This document shows positions 19,601 through 27,903 of a stretch of DNA of 64,000 nt, one piece after another. The stretch covers positions 2,200,001 through 2,264,000 of the forward strand of contig NZ_JABWQX020000001.1 in the NCBI RefSeq assembly GCF_014268655.2. Direction: 5' to 3'. Below the pieces are notes generated by a model. The model was not told where the DNA came from. It saw only the letters and a list, made by a program, of their open reading frames with translations, and did no database searches. Position 1 is the stretch's first letter. Each line of letters opens with the position of its first letter. Both the position numbers and the translations under genes were made by a program. This stretch comes from Pseudomonas marvdashtae. Its GTDB lineage: Bacteria > Pseudomonadota > Gammaproteobacteria > Pseudomonadales > Pseudomonadaceae.

Positions 19601-19739
19601 GAGCGCCGGACAACTGACGGCGATGACCGCAAATATCCGAAACGGCCAGGGATGGCCTGCCGCGATCCAGCACCTGCTGGGCGCGCCTTCCGATCAGGCA
19701 GTTACCGCGGCGCTCAAGCGCTGGGGGCCTGCGCAATGA
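16644..19739 (+). CDS. ABC-2 permease with C-terminal exported domain (degenerate M1-peptidase-like)
   Basis: This 1031-residue protein has about twelve hydrophobic helices in two ABC-2-type halves (about 1-260 and 315-590). A final helix near 570-590 is followed by about 440 residues of soluble, presumably periplasmic sequence. The layout resembles permeases fused to M1 aminopeptidases. Here no HExxH zinc motif is found. The segment that would correspond, near HIAELLARR (about residue 890), lacks the glutamate and second histidine, so a catalytic role is unlikely. The M1 comparison is an inference from layout and weak similarity. It overlaps the ATPase gene upstream and ends 32 bases before the likely receptor start. 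Confidence 0.8.
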   Translation: MNTFALLMREAWVEVRAGLRSGIPLLVFLGLTGYLLMALANADYVQKMGASDIARNAPSLIYLMSCGCMFFLFFAWAWVFAQPALRDRKAQLEEVLLALPLSLPALLWGRFIGAALVGGLLASSLIVGFLVSPVLGWLDWVPAASIGAPSWSALGFAWVALLLPVSTGIGALYYLLALRSRGLAAPFGLATVLMLLWMFAVVVLKGGHINPLLAASLDPSLFTFAQAQVETWTAAQKSQSLLALTPGFWLNRALWCGVPLLLLAVVLARTSRQGLMGRRGGAVLAEPPMLLTRHVRLPGPLAASRWSRALWCEARWQVRQLFARRVWWVALGLLLAMGILSGFVHIVWHARGPMVPRPDLILPLLSSSSFLVIAFIVAALVGLVCRRDDVEGLGAMLQATPAPAWLRLLGRVACVLAATLALALVPGIASLVISALAVPDNLAPGFVLIYQALVFAPPLLELAMLTVLVHALIRRSGLAYATSMLLTFFLVLNHELGLVSYPAYAMAIPAHVALSQLTGWRPWLPYLATLTSWKLAGCLVMVAVAALALPRGPERRRLIDVRHSLRGLPVVLLVLGAVGLLGSGALLHRHLVEQGEYRSVAEERAERAEWEQRWLAGAGAWQVADGRLHLRVDSVARRVEGEWTLGSVIAANGRLDAGLPSGLHVTTVSVMGRPVLFEQAAGHLRVPLAECAASGCNVQLNWTVEAAGWPSEGDAFWLGPGGVWLQARRVMPRLGLDSERLLRAPVQRAEAGLPPEVPSLPTGSAVAVDAVAPAGAWKWLIEVDGQAIKGHSAGPLDFAYHTGATQDLDGVQVLADAGRQQTAREVHEDLEAMSACVTRRLGSRPPVESLSQWPTGMGASQLSQNHLLLSQTPDWDVAPAGVGRWTRRAHIAELLARRMLIDASDLRQAPGYLLLSQGVAGAIGLLCVGDVDGADARSALVKLMGDDLTRALGNDGEPIGTLANAREQSWVATYAPLASLDWVAVQSAGQLTAMTANIRNGQGWPAAIQHLLGAPSDQAVTAALKRWGPAQ

Positions 19740-19771
19740 ATTCGAACCATCCCTTTTGCCCGGAGTTTTCC

Positions 19772-21919
19772 ATGTCAGCACCGCTGTCTATCCAACCGCT
19801 ACGCCGTCCGTTGGGCTGGCGTGAGAATGTCCTGACCCAAACCCTGGCGCTGGCCTTGTCCAGCCAGATATGTACGGCCTATGCCGCCGACTATAAGCCT
19901 GCCGCCAGCTCGGAGGTCATCGAGTTGGCCCCGCTGACGGTCAGTGCCCGGTTGAACGAGGAGAGCGCCAAGGATATTCCCTTCGGGCTCTCTGTAATCG
20001 ACGGGCGAACCCTCGAAACCCGGCGCTTGCGCAGCCTGGAAGACGCATTGCGGACCACGCCGGGCGTGGATGTGAACTCCTGGGGCGGCGCCAACGATGC
20101 CAATGTGCGCATCCGTGGTGTCGGTTCGCTGAACCAGATGAGCATGGACGACGGCTCGGTGGTACTGAATGTGGATGGCGTGCCAATGTCGGTGCGCAAC
20201 GCGGCGATGGCAACGCTCGATGTGGAACAAGTGGAGGTGCTCAAGGGGCCTCAGGGCACGCTGTTCGGGCGTAATAGCGAGGCGGGCGCGATCAACGTCA
20301 CCACGCGCAAACCGACCCGCGAACTGGAAGGTTATGTGCGCGGCGAAGTCGGCAACCAGGGCCAGTTCATGACCGAAGGCGCGGTTGGCGGGCCATTGAC
20401 CGAATCCCTCGCGGGACGCATTGCTGTGCGCCGCAGCGGCTTTGATAACTGGGTCGACGACCAGCAGGACGGCGACCCGTTGACCAAGCCTCGTGACCTG
20501 GCCTTTCGCGGCAGTCTGCTGTGGGACAACGACCAGGGTACGACCGGCCTGCTGATCGCCGAGCGCCAGCGCGCCGATCATTATGCCGGCCTGGAAATGC
20601 TGCGCCCGTTTGGCAATCGCCCCAGCCTGGACTACACGCCCGGTACGTTCGATGACAACCAGAAGACCAACGAGCGTTATTCTTTCGAGCTCAATCATGA
20701 CCTGGCGCAGGCACGGATCACCTCGATCAGCGCCTACACCAGCACCGATTTCAATGCGGTAAAAGGCTACGACCGCAACATCACCGAGGCGCTCTACGGC
20801 TCACCGTTCGAATACCTGATCGAAGATACCGCCAAGGAGCGCGTGTGGAGCCAAGATCTGCGCCTGGGTTCGCTGGCGGACGCCGATGTGTTCTGGGTGA
20901 CCGGGGTAAACCTGTCACGCTCCGAGCGCAGCTTCGATTCCGAAGATTTCACCAACGGCGCCCGGCAGATGCGCGATTTCACCACCAACAGTTATGCGCT
21001 GTACGGTGAGATGACCTATCCGATCGCCGAAGACTGGAAACTCACCACCGGCCTGCGCCACACCTGGGACCGCAAGACCTACGGTGCCGACTATTCCAGC
21101 GGAGGCATTAGCACCGGTGACGACCGCCGCTTGCAGGATAACTACAGCACCGGGCGCGTGGCGTTGAGCTACGCGCTCACGCCTCAGACGAACCTGTATG
21201 CGGTGCTGTCGCGGGGCTATAAATCAGCGGGCTTCAACGACTATGCGACATCGGTCAGGGACAGCGAACCCTACAAGGCAGCCAAGGTGAACTCCGCCGA
21301 AGTCGGTTTCAAGCATGAAAGTGTCGAGGGGGCCTGGAGTCTGGAAGGAGCATTGTTCATGACCCGCGTACAGGACGACCACCTGCTGGGGTATGACTTC
21401 AACACCCTGGCGGTCAGCGCCGTGAACGCCGATACCCGCAGCAAAGGTGCCGAGCTGTCGAGCACCTGGCATGTCACCGATGAGCTGACCCTGGGCAGTG
21501 CCGTGAGCTACACCAACGCGGTGGTGACCTCCGATGCTCCGGGCGTTTCTGGCGGCGATGTCGCCGCGGGAAATCGTGTACCGGATGTGCCGCTGTGGAG
21601 CGGTAATTTCAGCGTCACCTGGCAAAGGGACCTGGGGGAGTTTATGGGCTTGCCCGCTCCGCGCCTGAACACGTTGCTCAATTATCGCGTGCAGAAAAAT
21701 CGCCCGGCGGATCCGCAGAATCATTATGACCTCAAGGGCTACGCCAAGCTGGACCTGCACGTGGGCCTGGAGAGTGGCGGTTCGGAAGTCTATCTGTGGG
21801 GCGACAACCTGCTCGATGCGCGATACGACTTGTATGGATCGTACTCCACCGATCAGGTGATCACCGGCATGCCGGGCCGAGGGCGCTCGGCCGGCGTCGG
21901 GTATAGCTATTCGTTCTGA
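19772..21919 (+). CDS. TonB-dependent siderophore receptor 1
   Basis: This outer-membrane receptor of about 715 residues has a signal peptide ending near TAYA, a TonB-box-like stretch (IELAPLTVSA), a plug domain with the conserved LKGPQGTLFGR element, and a beta-barrel ending in an aromatic residue (SYSF). I chose the ATG at 19772 because GGAG lies six bases upstream. An in-frame ATG at 19736 overlaps the permease stop and is the alternative. It is the third gene of the Fur-controlled operon, so it most likely imports the ferric form of the siderophore made by the NRPS genes. It is paralogous to the next, convergent receptor. Confidence 0.9.
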   Translation: MSAPLSIQPLRRPLGWRENVLTQTLALALSSQICTAYAADYKPAASSEVIELAPLTVSARLNEESAKDIPFGLSVIDGRTLETRRLRSLEDALRTTPGVDVNSWGGANDANVRIRGVGSLNQMSMDDGSVVLNVDGVPMSVRNAAMATLDVEQVEVLKGPQGTLFGRNSEAGAINVTTRKPTRELEGYVRGEVGNQGQFMTEGAVGGPLTESLAGRIAVRRSGFDNWVDDQQDGDPLTKPRDLAFRGSLLWDNDQGTTGLLIAERQRADHYAGLEMLRPFGNRPSLDYTPGTFDDNQKTNERYSFELNHDLAQARITSISAYTSTDFNAVKGYDRNITEALYGSPFEYLIEDTAKERVWSQDLRLGSLADADVFWVTGVNLSRSERSFDSEDFTNGARQMRDFTTNSYALYGEMTYPIAEDWKLTTGLRHTWDRKTYGADYSSGGISTGDDRRLQDNYSTGRVALSYALTPQTNLYAVLSRGYKSAGFNDYATSVRDSEPYKAAKVNSAEVGFKHESVEGAWSLEGALFMTRVQDDHLLGYDFNTLAVSAVNADTRSKGAELSSTWHVTDELTLGSAVSYTNAVVTSDAPGVSGGDVAAGNRVPDVPLWSGNFSVTWQRDLGEFMGLPAPRLNTLLNYRVQKNRPADPQNHYDLKGYAKLDLHVGLESGGSEVYLWGDNLLDARYDLYGSYSTDQVITGMPGRGRSAGVGYSYSF

Positions 21920-21955
21920 GTGCTCTTTGATGATCGTCATGTCGTAAAGGGCAGG

Positions 21956-24076
21956 TTAGAACTGGTAGGTGTAGCCGACCCCCAAGGTGCGCCGCCGCGC
22001 CGGCGCACCGTAGGCCACCGGGTCACTGTAGAAGCCGTAGGTGTCGTAGGTCTGGTTCAGCAGGTTGTCGGCGAAGGCATAGACTTCGCCAAAGCGGCTT
22101 TCCAGACCTGCGCGCAGGTCGAGTTTCTCGTAGTTGTCCAGGTTGAAATGGTTCTGCGGATCGGCGGCGCGTTCGCCCACCAGGCGGTAATTGAGGCTGG
22201 TGTTCAGGGTGGTTTCGCCCAGGCTGGCGAAGGTGCCCAACGGGTGCCGCCAACCGATGTTGAGGTTGCCGCTCCAGCGCGGCACATCCGGGGTACGGTT
22301 GCCCGCCGCGACATCACCGGCCTGGATGCCGTGCACGGCGCTGGTGATCTTGGCGTCGAGGTAGGTGACGCTGGCCGCGACAGTCAGGTCATGGTCGAAG
22401 TGCCAGGTGCCTTCCAGTTCGGCGCCGCGGGTGCGGGTATCGGCATTGAACGCGTTGGTGGCGAAGGTTGTGGCGTTGTAGCCCAACAGGTGGTCGTCGT
22501 GCACGCGGGTGTAGAACAGCGCACCGTTCAGGCTGCCACGGCGATCTTCGGTTTCACTTTTGAAGCCCAGTTCGGCGGCTCGGCTGACAGCGGCCTTGTA
22601 GGGCTCGCTGTCGCTGACCTGCGCCGCATAGTCATTGAAACCGCCGGATTTATAGCCTCGCGCCAATTGCACGTAGACGTTGGTTTGCGGGGTGAGCGCA
22701 TAGCTCAGGGCTACGCGGCCAGTGCCGTAGTGGTCGGTCAGCTTGCGTGAATCGTCCACGGCGCTGGCGCCAGCGAAGTATTGGCCGTCGTAGGTCTTGC
22801 GATCCCAGGAATGGCGATAGCCGGTGGTGAGCTTCAGGCGCTCGGTGAGCGGGAAGGTGATTTCGCCGTAGCCGGCGTACGTGGTGGTGGTGAAGTCGCG
22901 AAACCTGGCATCGGCGGTGCCATAGGTATTGCGCGGCGTGTCGTAGCTGCGCTCGTTGCGGCTGGCGGCAAGGCCGGCGATCCAGAACGTGTCGGCGTCG
23001 GGCAGCGAGCTCAAGTGCAGGTCCTGGCTCCAGCTGCGCTCGAAAGATTTGTCCACCGCCCAGTACTCGCTGGGCGTGCCATACAGGGCGCCCATCAGTT
23101 TGCTGTCGTAGGCGACCAGGCCTTCGAAATCGGCGGTGGAGGTGGCGGTTGTCGACGTCAGGCGACTGTTGGCGAAGTCATGATCGACCTTGACGGTGTA
23201 GCGCTCGGTGGTCTTGTAATTGTCATCGAACAGACCGGGCGACAGGTCCAGGCTGGGGTCGCTGCCATAAGGACGCAGCACCAACGAGTTGGTGGCGCGT
23301 TCGGTTTTCTGGCGTTCGGCGCTGAACAGCACATGGGTGTCATCGTCGAGGTCCCAGAGCAGGCTGGCGCGATAAGCCTCGTTGCGTGGCTTGGTGATGG
23401 GATCGTTGGTCCGGTCGTTGTCGATCCAACTCTCATAGCCGGCACGGCGCACCGCCAGGCGACCACTGAGGCTGTCGCTGATCGGTCCGCCGATGGCCCC
23501 TTCGCTGAGGAACTGGCCCTCCTGACCCACCTCGCCGCGTACATAACCTTCCGGTTCGCGGGTCGGCTGGCGGGTGGTGATGTTCACCGCGCCCGCCTGG
23601 CCAATCGCACCGGACATCGTGCCCTGGGGCCCCTTGAGCACCTCGATGCGATCGATATCCAGGGTGCCGAAGCCGAGGCTGCGCGAGGCGACCGGAACAC
23701 CGTCGATGTTGAATGCCACCGAGCTGTCATCCATCGACATCTGGTACAGCGAGCCGACACCTCGGATCAGCACGTTGAAGTCATTCGGGCCGCCGGAAGA
23801 ATTGACGTTGACCCCGGACGCATTGCGCAGGGCGCTTTCCAGCGTGTCGAGCCGCTGGGTACGCAGTTGCTCGCCACTGATCACGCTGAGGCTGATGGGC
23901 AGGTTTCGCGGGTCTTCCTGCTCCATGCGCGCGGTCACCGTCGAGACGGGTAGTTCAAAGAACTCGTCAGTGGCGGCGAGTACCGGACTGGCCAGTGTCC
24001 AAGTTAACATTATTGTTATAGTATTACACTTGTAGCAAGATCCACGGATAGCCGTCGTGTTGCGTCGTGCAGACAT
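21956..24076 (-). CDS. TonB-dependent siderophore receptor 2
   Basis: This 706-residue receptor is clearly homologous to the convergent receptor upstream on the map: both share the IRGVGSL, MSMDD, LKGPQGT and EGYVRGEVG elements of the plug. Signal peptide cleavage is likely after PVLA. The start at 24076 has AAGGA six bases upstream. An internal ATG at 24010 sits in AT-rich sequence without a ribosome site. The barrel ends in YTYQF. A near-perfect Fur box lies 83 bases before the start, shared with the divergent AraC-type regulator. It may take a different form of the same siderophore or a related xenosiderophore. Confidence 0.9.
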   Translation of the reverse strand: MSARRNTTAIRGSCYKCNTITIMLTWTLASPVLAATDEFFELPVSTVTARMEQEDPRNLPISLSVISGEQLRTQRLDTLESALRNASGVNVNSSGGPNDFNVLIRGVGSLYQMSMDDSSVAFNIDGVPVASRSLGFGTLDIDRIEVLKGPQGTMSGAIGQAGAVNITTRQPTREPEGYVRGEVGQEGQFLSEGAIGGPISDSLSGRLAVRRAGYESWIDNDRTNDPITKPRNEAYRASLLWDLDDDTHVLFSAERQKTERATNSLVLRPYGSDPSLDLSPGLFDDNYKTTERYTVKVDHDFANSRLTSTTATSTADFEGLVAYDSKLMGALYGTPSEYWAVDKSFERSWSQDLHLSSLPDADTFWIAGLAASRNERSYDTPRNTYGTADARFRDFTTTTYAGYGEITFPLTERLKLTTGYRHSWDRKTYDGQYFAGASAVDDSRKLTDHYGTGRVALSYALTPQTNVYVQLARGYKSGGFNDYAAQVSDSEPYKAAVSRAAELGFKSETEDRRGSLNGALFYTRVHDDHLLGYNATTFATNAFNADTRTRGAELEGTWHFDHDLTVAASVTYLDAKITSAVHGIQAGDVAAGNRTPDVPRWSGNLNIGWRHPLGTFASLGETTLNTSLNYRLVGERAADPQNHFNLDNYEKLDLRAGLESRFGEVYAFADNLLNQTYDTYGFYSDPVAYGAPARRRTLGVGYTYQF

Positions 24077-24158
24077 TGTAGGTCCTTAAGCGAGGATTCT
24101 GATCAATGCGCGTTACGTTGCCTGCAACGGATTGGCGCAGCTTGGGAAACGCGCCAGA

Positions 24159-24173
24159 TGCTAATAATTATCA
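24159..24173. promoter_or_regulatory. Fur box between receptor 2 and the AraC-type regulator
   Basis: TGCTAATAATTATCA matches the Fur palindrome TGATAATNATTATCA at 13 of 14 defined positions. It lies 83 bases upstream of receptor 2 and 65 bases upstream of the regulator gene, so both are expected to be iron-repressed. This is the strongest Fur site seen in the window. Confidence 0.9.
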
Positions 24174-24237
24174 ATTGCATAGATCTACCCCAATGTGATC
24201 TGATTCGAGCCGTATCCGGTCAACCAGGAGATTCACG

Positions 24238-25224
24238 ATGTCAGTCGTTCAAGGAGGCGCAGGAGAGCCGATGCCGGTCTCGCGAATCATCACGGGAGAA
24301 TATGGAAGTGGTCTCGGACCTGGGGCGCACTGTCGGGTCACGCGCATGAACCTGCAGGACGGCCTCGACATCGTGCGTTGGCAAAGCAAATTCGAGCAAC
24401 CGATCGAATTACCTTTGCAGGACGACAGCGAATGTATTCATTTCAGTTTCACCAACCTGCTCAAGGGCAAGGCCGCCTGCAGCTTTCGAGAGGGGCGCCG
24501 GCAACGTCGCTACGTGATCGACGAAGGCGCCGGCTGCATCAGCTACGGCCATCGTCGCCACGGCCTCTATCACCAGCATGGGGAGATCGACAACATCACG
24601 GTGATGATCCGTCCCGAGGTGTTGGCTCAGTGGGAGTTGAAGCTCGATCCGCTGCTGAACAAGGCCCTGGCTTGCGATCATTGTTTTCTTGAAGGGCACC
24701 GCAGTGGCGAAATGAGCGCGACCGCGCATCTGTTATGCACGGCAATGGACCAGGGCCCTGGCTCACCGACAAGCCAACCCCGAAGCGGCCTTTGGTTGTA
24801 TGGTCAAAGCGTAACCCTGGTCAGCCTTTTCCTGGAGGCGCGCCACAATGTCGATTGCACCTGCCGTGTCAGCCACATTGATCGCCAACGCTTGCTTCGG
24901 GCGCGTGAACGCCTGCTCGCCGATCTTGGCAAGGCGCCAAGTCTTTCAGAACTCGCTCGCGAGTCCGGGATGAGCCAGCCAAAGCTCACGCGCGGGTTTC
25001 GCCAATTGTTCTTGAACAGCGTCTACGGCGTCTTCCAGCAAGCGCGGATGATCCAGGCCCGAAGTCGATTGTTGCACGGAGAAGAGTCGGTGATGAGAAT
25101 CGCGTCGGACCTTGGCTACGCCAATGCCAGCCATTTCGCCACGGCTTTCCGCAAACAGTTCGGGATCAATCCCTCGCTTCTCAAACATGGCGGCAGAGGC
25201 AAGTTATCGATCTCGGCAAAGTAG
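24238..25224 (+). CDS. AraC-family regulator (PchR/YbtA-like)
   Basis: This is a 328-residue protein with an N-terminal sensor domain and a C-terminal AraC double helix-turn-helix (about 220-320), including LSELARESGMSQ and the second helix pair around IASDLGYANASHFATAF. AGGAG lies seven bases before the start. Its location in a siderophore locus, divergent from a receptor and behind a Fur box, matches PchR and YbtA, which activate synthesis and uptake genes when the ferric siderophore is present. That function is inferred from family and context. Confidence 0.87.
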   Translation: MSVVQGGAGEPMPVSRIITGEYGSGLGPGAHCRVTRMNLQDGLDIVRWQSKFEQPIELPLQDDSECIHFSFTNLLKGKAACSFREGRRQRRYVIDEGAGCISYGHRRHGLYHQHGEIDNITVMIRPEVLAQWELKLDPLLNKALACDHCFLEGHRSGEMSATAHLLCTAMDQGPGSPTSQPRSGLWLYGQSVTLVSLFLEARHNVDCTCRVSHIDRQRLLRARERLLADLGKAPSLSELARESGMSQPKLTRGFRQLFLNSVYGVFQQARMIQARSRLLHGEESVMRIASDLGYANASHFATAFRKQFGINPSLLKHGGRGKLSISAK

Positions 25225-25375
25225 CCATGACCACCACGCCAACTGACCTCTGTGCTTAGACGAGACGCAAACAGCACCGTCCTTCAGCTCGGGCGTGATT
25301 CCATTGAGTAGGCTATGGTTCAAGCGGGCGCGTGTCATAACGTGCGTGAATAGCAAAACAAAATAAGGATAGGTT

Positions 25376-26626
25376 ATGCACTCATCCGCTATTTTTCGTG
25401 CGTCTGCGGCTTCGCCTGGTCGTTCGCTGCTTCTCTCGCTCGGTCTGCTCGCTGCGGGTATCACCCCGGGCGCATGGGCTGAGGACTATCCCCACGCTCA
25501 GGAACCGATTGGCACCGTGGAGCAGATCTATGACGGCGCCATGCTCCCCGATCTGGCGGTCAGTACCTACCGCAACATCGACCGGCTGTTTCCCACCCAC
25601 AGGATTAAAGCCGGCGATCACCCGTATGCGCTGCCGAAATCAGACAAACAGTTGCCCAACGTTCGCTTCACTGTCGGGGACAAAAAGTACGACCTGTATG
25701 ACTTCGTCGCACTGGACAGCATCACGGCGATGCTCGTGCTCAAGGACGGCAAGGTCGTGTTCGAGACCTACCAGCGAGGCAACACCGAGAAAACTCGGTG
25801 GATGTCGATGTCGATAGCCAAGTCCATCACCTCGACGCTGGCGGCTGCAGCGATCAAAGACGGCCTTATCAAGGGCCTTGATGCGCAAGTGGTGGATTAC
25901 GTCCCGCAGCTTAAGGGCAGCGCCTACGAAGGCGTGACCGTGCGCGACGTGCTGATGATGTCTTCGGGCGTGAAGTGGAACGAGACCTACACCGATCCGG
26001 CGTCCGATCGTCGCGCGCTACTCAAAGCGCAGATAGCGCAGAAACCGGGTTCGGCAATGGCCTTGATGGCGAGTTTGCCGCGAGCGGCCGAGCCCGGCAC
26101 GGCCAACACTTACAGCACTGGCGAAACGCAGGTACTCGGAGAGATCGTCCGTGGCGCTGTGAAAATGCCGCTGGCCGATTATCTATCGCAGAAGATCTGG
26201 CAGCCGTTCGGTATGGAGAGTGACGCCCGGTGGTGGCTCGATTCGCCTGGCGGCGTGGAAATCGGTGGCAGCGGTATCAGCGCCACGCTGCGCGATTATG
26301 GACGCTTCGGGCTGTTTTTCATGAACGGCGGCAAGATCAATGGCACGTCGATTCTGCCTGAAGGCTGGGTCAAGGAGGCGACGCTGCCGACCACCCTCAA
26401 AGGCGGCAAGTCGCTGGACTACGGTTACATGTGGTGGACGGCGTGGACCGAGCCGTCGGTGAAAGACGGTGCCTACGCGGCGGTCGGTATCCAGGGCCAG
26501 AACATCTACATCAACCCGGCCAATAACGTGGTAATTGTCACCTTCGGGGCCCAGCCCAAGCCGGTTGATAAAGAGCCGATCGACCCGATGGTATTCTTCG
26601 ATGCCGTGGTGGCTGCGTTGAAGTAG
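25376..26626 (+). CDS. Exported serine hydrolase, beta-lactamase/6-aminohexanoate-hydrolase type
   Basis: This 416-residue protein has a signal peptide ending near AWA. The catalytic SxxK motif is S146-I-A-K149. The second motif position reads Y246-S-T rather than the YxN of class C beta-lactamases, which fits the esterase and 6-aminohexanoate-dimer hydrolase (NylB-like) branch better than a drug-resistance enzyme. It is probably periplasmic. AAGGA lies before the start. It stands alone between two AraC genes, with no operon partner, so the natural substrate cannot be inferred. The 214 bases after it hold nothing I can identify. Confidence 0.8.
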   Translation: MHSSAIFRASAASPGRSLLLSLGLLAAGITPGAWAEDYPHAQEPIGTVEQIYDGAMLPDLAVSTYRNIDRLFPTHRIKAGDHPYALPKSDKQLPNVRFTVGDKKYDLYDFVALDSITAMLVLKDGKVVFETYQRGNTEKTRWMSMSIAKSITSTLAAAAIKDGLIKGLDAQVVDYVPQLKGSAYEGVTVRDVLMMSSGVKWNETYTDPASDRRALLKAQIAQKPGSAMALMASLPRAAEPGTANTYSTGETQVLGEIVRGAVKMPLADYLSQKIWQPFGMESDARWWLDSPGGVEIGGSGISATLRDYGRFGLFFMNGGKINGTSILPEGWVKEATLPTTLKGGKSLDYGYMWWTAWTEPSVKDGAYAAVGIQGQNIYINPANNVVIVTFGAQPKPVDKEPIDPMVFFDAVVAALK

Positions 26627-26840
26627 ATTCGCGCGTTGGATGAATACGGCGGTCGACACGAGGCGAGGGGCGGTGATGGGGCATGGCTAAATGATCTGTC
26701 CTGAGGTCATTGCACTGGAAGTTCAGCCATGGAAAACCCCCCGATCCGGCCTCCCATAATGGCAATATAAACATCGCGGAAACGGTCGTTGCGCGAAGCC
26801 GGCAGGTACGAGTGGGTACCGCCCAGTACCGCAATCGCGA

Positions 26841-27803
26841 CTAATACCGCAGGCCTGACTGACGACTCAATCCAGGCGTCTTGCCCGTGATGCGCTTGAA
26901 TGCACGACTGAAAGCAGCCTGGGAGGTGTAGCCCAAGCGCTGCGCCACTTCTTCAATCGGCAGTCTTTCGAGCGTCAACCACTGGCTCGCCAGCCGCATC
27001 CGCAATTGCGTGACGTAACGCAGCGGGGCCATCCCAATCGTCATCTGGAAACGGTCCGCGAAGACTGAGCGCGAGGTATTGCATTGCTCCGCCAGCTGCG
27101 CAACGGTCCAGTCGCGTCCCGGTTGTTGATGGAGCGCGAGAAGCGCATTTGCCAAGCGTGGATCGCGCAATGCGGCGACCAGGCCAGAGGCATTACCGCA
27201 GGCGCACTCCACCCAACCGCGAACGACCATGGCGGCCACCACGTCGGCCAGTCGCGCGAGGATGCCGGCGAAGCCGACACGTGCGGCGCTGACCTCGCGC
27301 TCCATGGTGGTCAGGATAGGCACCAGTCCGGGGTAACGCTGGCCGCCGGCATCAATCAACATCAGGCCCGGCATCAGGCTGCCCAGGCCATGGATACTGC
27401 CCAATTCAAACTCCATGCAACCACTGAACAAAATGGTGGCAGGCGTTGGGCTGGCATCGGTTCCGGTATCCACCGCGCTGACGGTTTCACCGAGGGGCGC
27501 GCCGTCCAAACGGTCGATGTCCTGAACAGCCGCGTCCGTATGGGAAAGCAACTGATGGGCCGCACCATGGGAGATGAATACGGCGTTACCGGCAGACAGC
27601 GCATACGTTGTCCCGTCTTCCATCCGCAGCACCGCATCGCCGACCGCCAGGAAGTGGAACCAGGCATGCCCAGGTTTGGCAGCGAAGCCCAGGCCGAAGG
27701 CTGGACCGGCTTGGATACGCCGGTACTCGACGCCACGCAGGCGCATGCCGCGCAACAACTCGTTGATGAGTTCCGAGGAGAGAGCAAACTGATCTGTCGG
27801 CAT
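26841..27803 (-). CDS. AraC-family regulator with cupin-like sensor domain
   Basis: This 320-residue regulator has an N-terminal cupin_6-type domain (about 1-190: beta-rich, with HFLAVGDAVL and SAGNAVFISHG) and a C-terminal AraC double helix-turn-helix (about 215-315), including VAQLAEQCNTSRS and EEVAQRLGYTSQAAF. It is divergent from the MFS gene at 27904 with a 100-base gap. This arrangement is common for regulators that control the neighbouring transporter or oxidoreductase in response to a small molecule. The inducer is unknown. Confidence 0.82.
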   Translation of the reverse strand: MPTDQFALSSELINELLRGMRLRGVEYRRIQAGPAFGLGFAAKPGHAWFHFLAVGDAVLRMEDGTTYALSAGNAVFISHGAAHQLLSHTDAAVQDIDRLDGAPLGETVSAVDTGTDASPTPATILFSGCMEFELGSIHGLGSLMPGLMLIDAGGQRYPGLVPILTTMEREVSAARVGFAGILARLADVVAAMVVRGWVECACGNASGLVAALRDPRLANALLALHQQPGRDWTVAQLAEQCNTSRSVFADRFQMTIGMAPLRYVTQLRMRLASQWLTLERLPIEEVAQRLGYTSQAAFSRAFKRITGKTPGLSRQSGLRY

Positions 27804-27903
27804 CGTTAGGTGTTTCAGTCAAAAAATAGAGGTTTTCGATCATAGATCATCCAGATCCTCGCGCCTAGACTGCGGGTCGCCATTCAGATTGGAGATCCGT
27901 GCA

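Noticed and set aside
17544..19781. A 745-codon minus-strand frame opposite the ABC-2 permease
   Set aside because: Its composition is dominated by Arg, Gln and His as expected of an antisense shadow; no motif or ribosome site was found.
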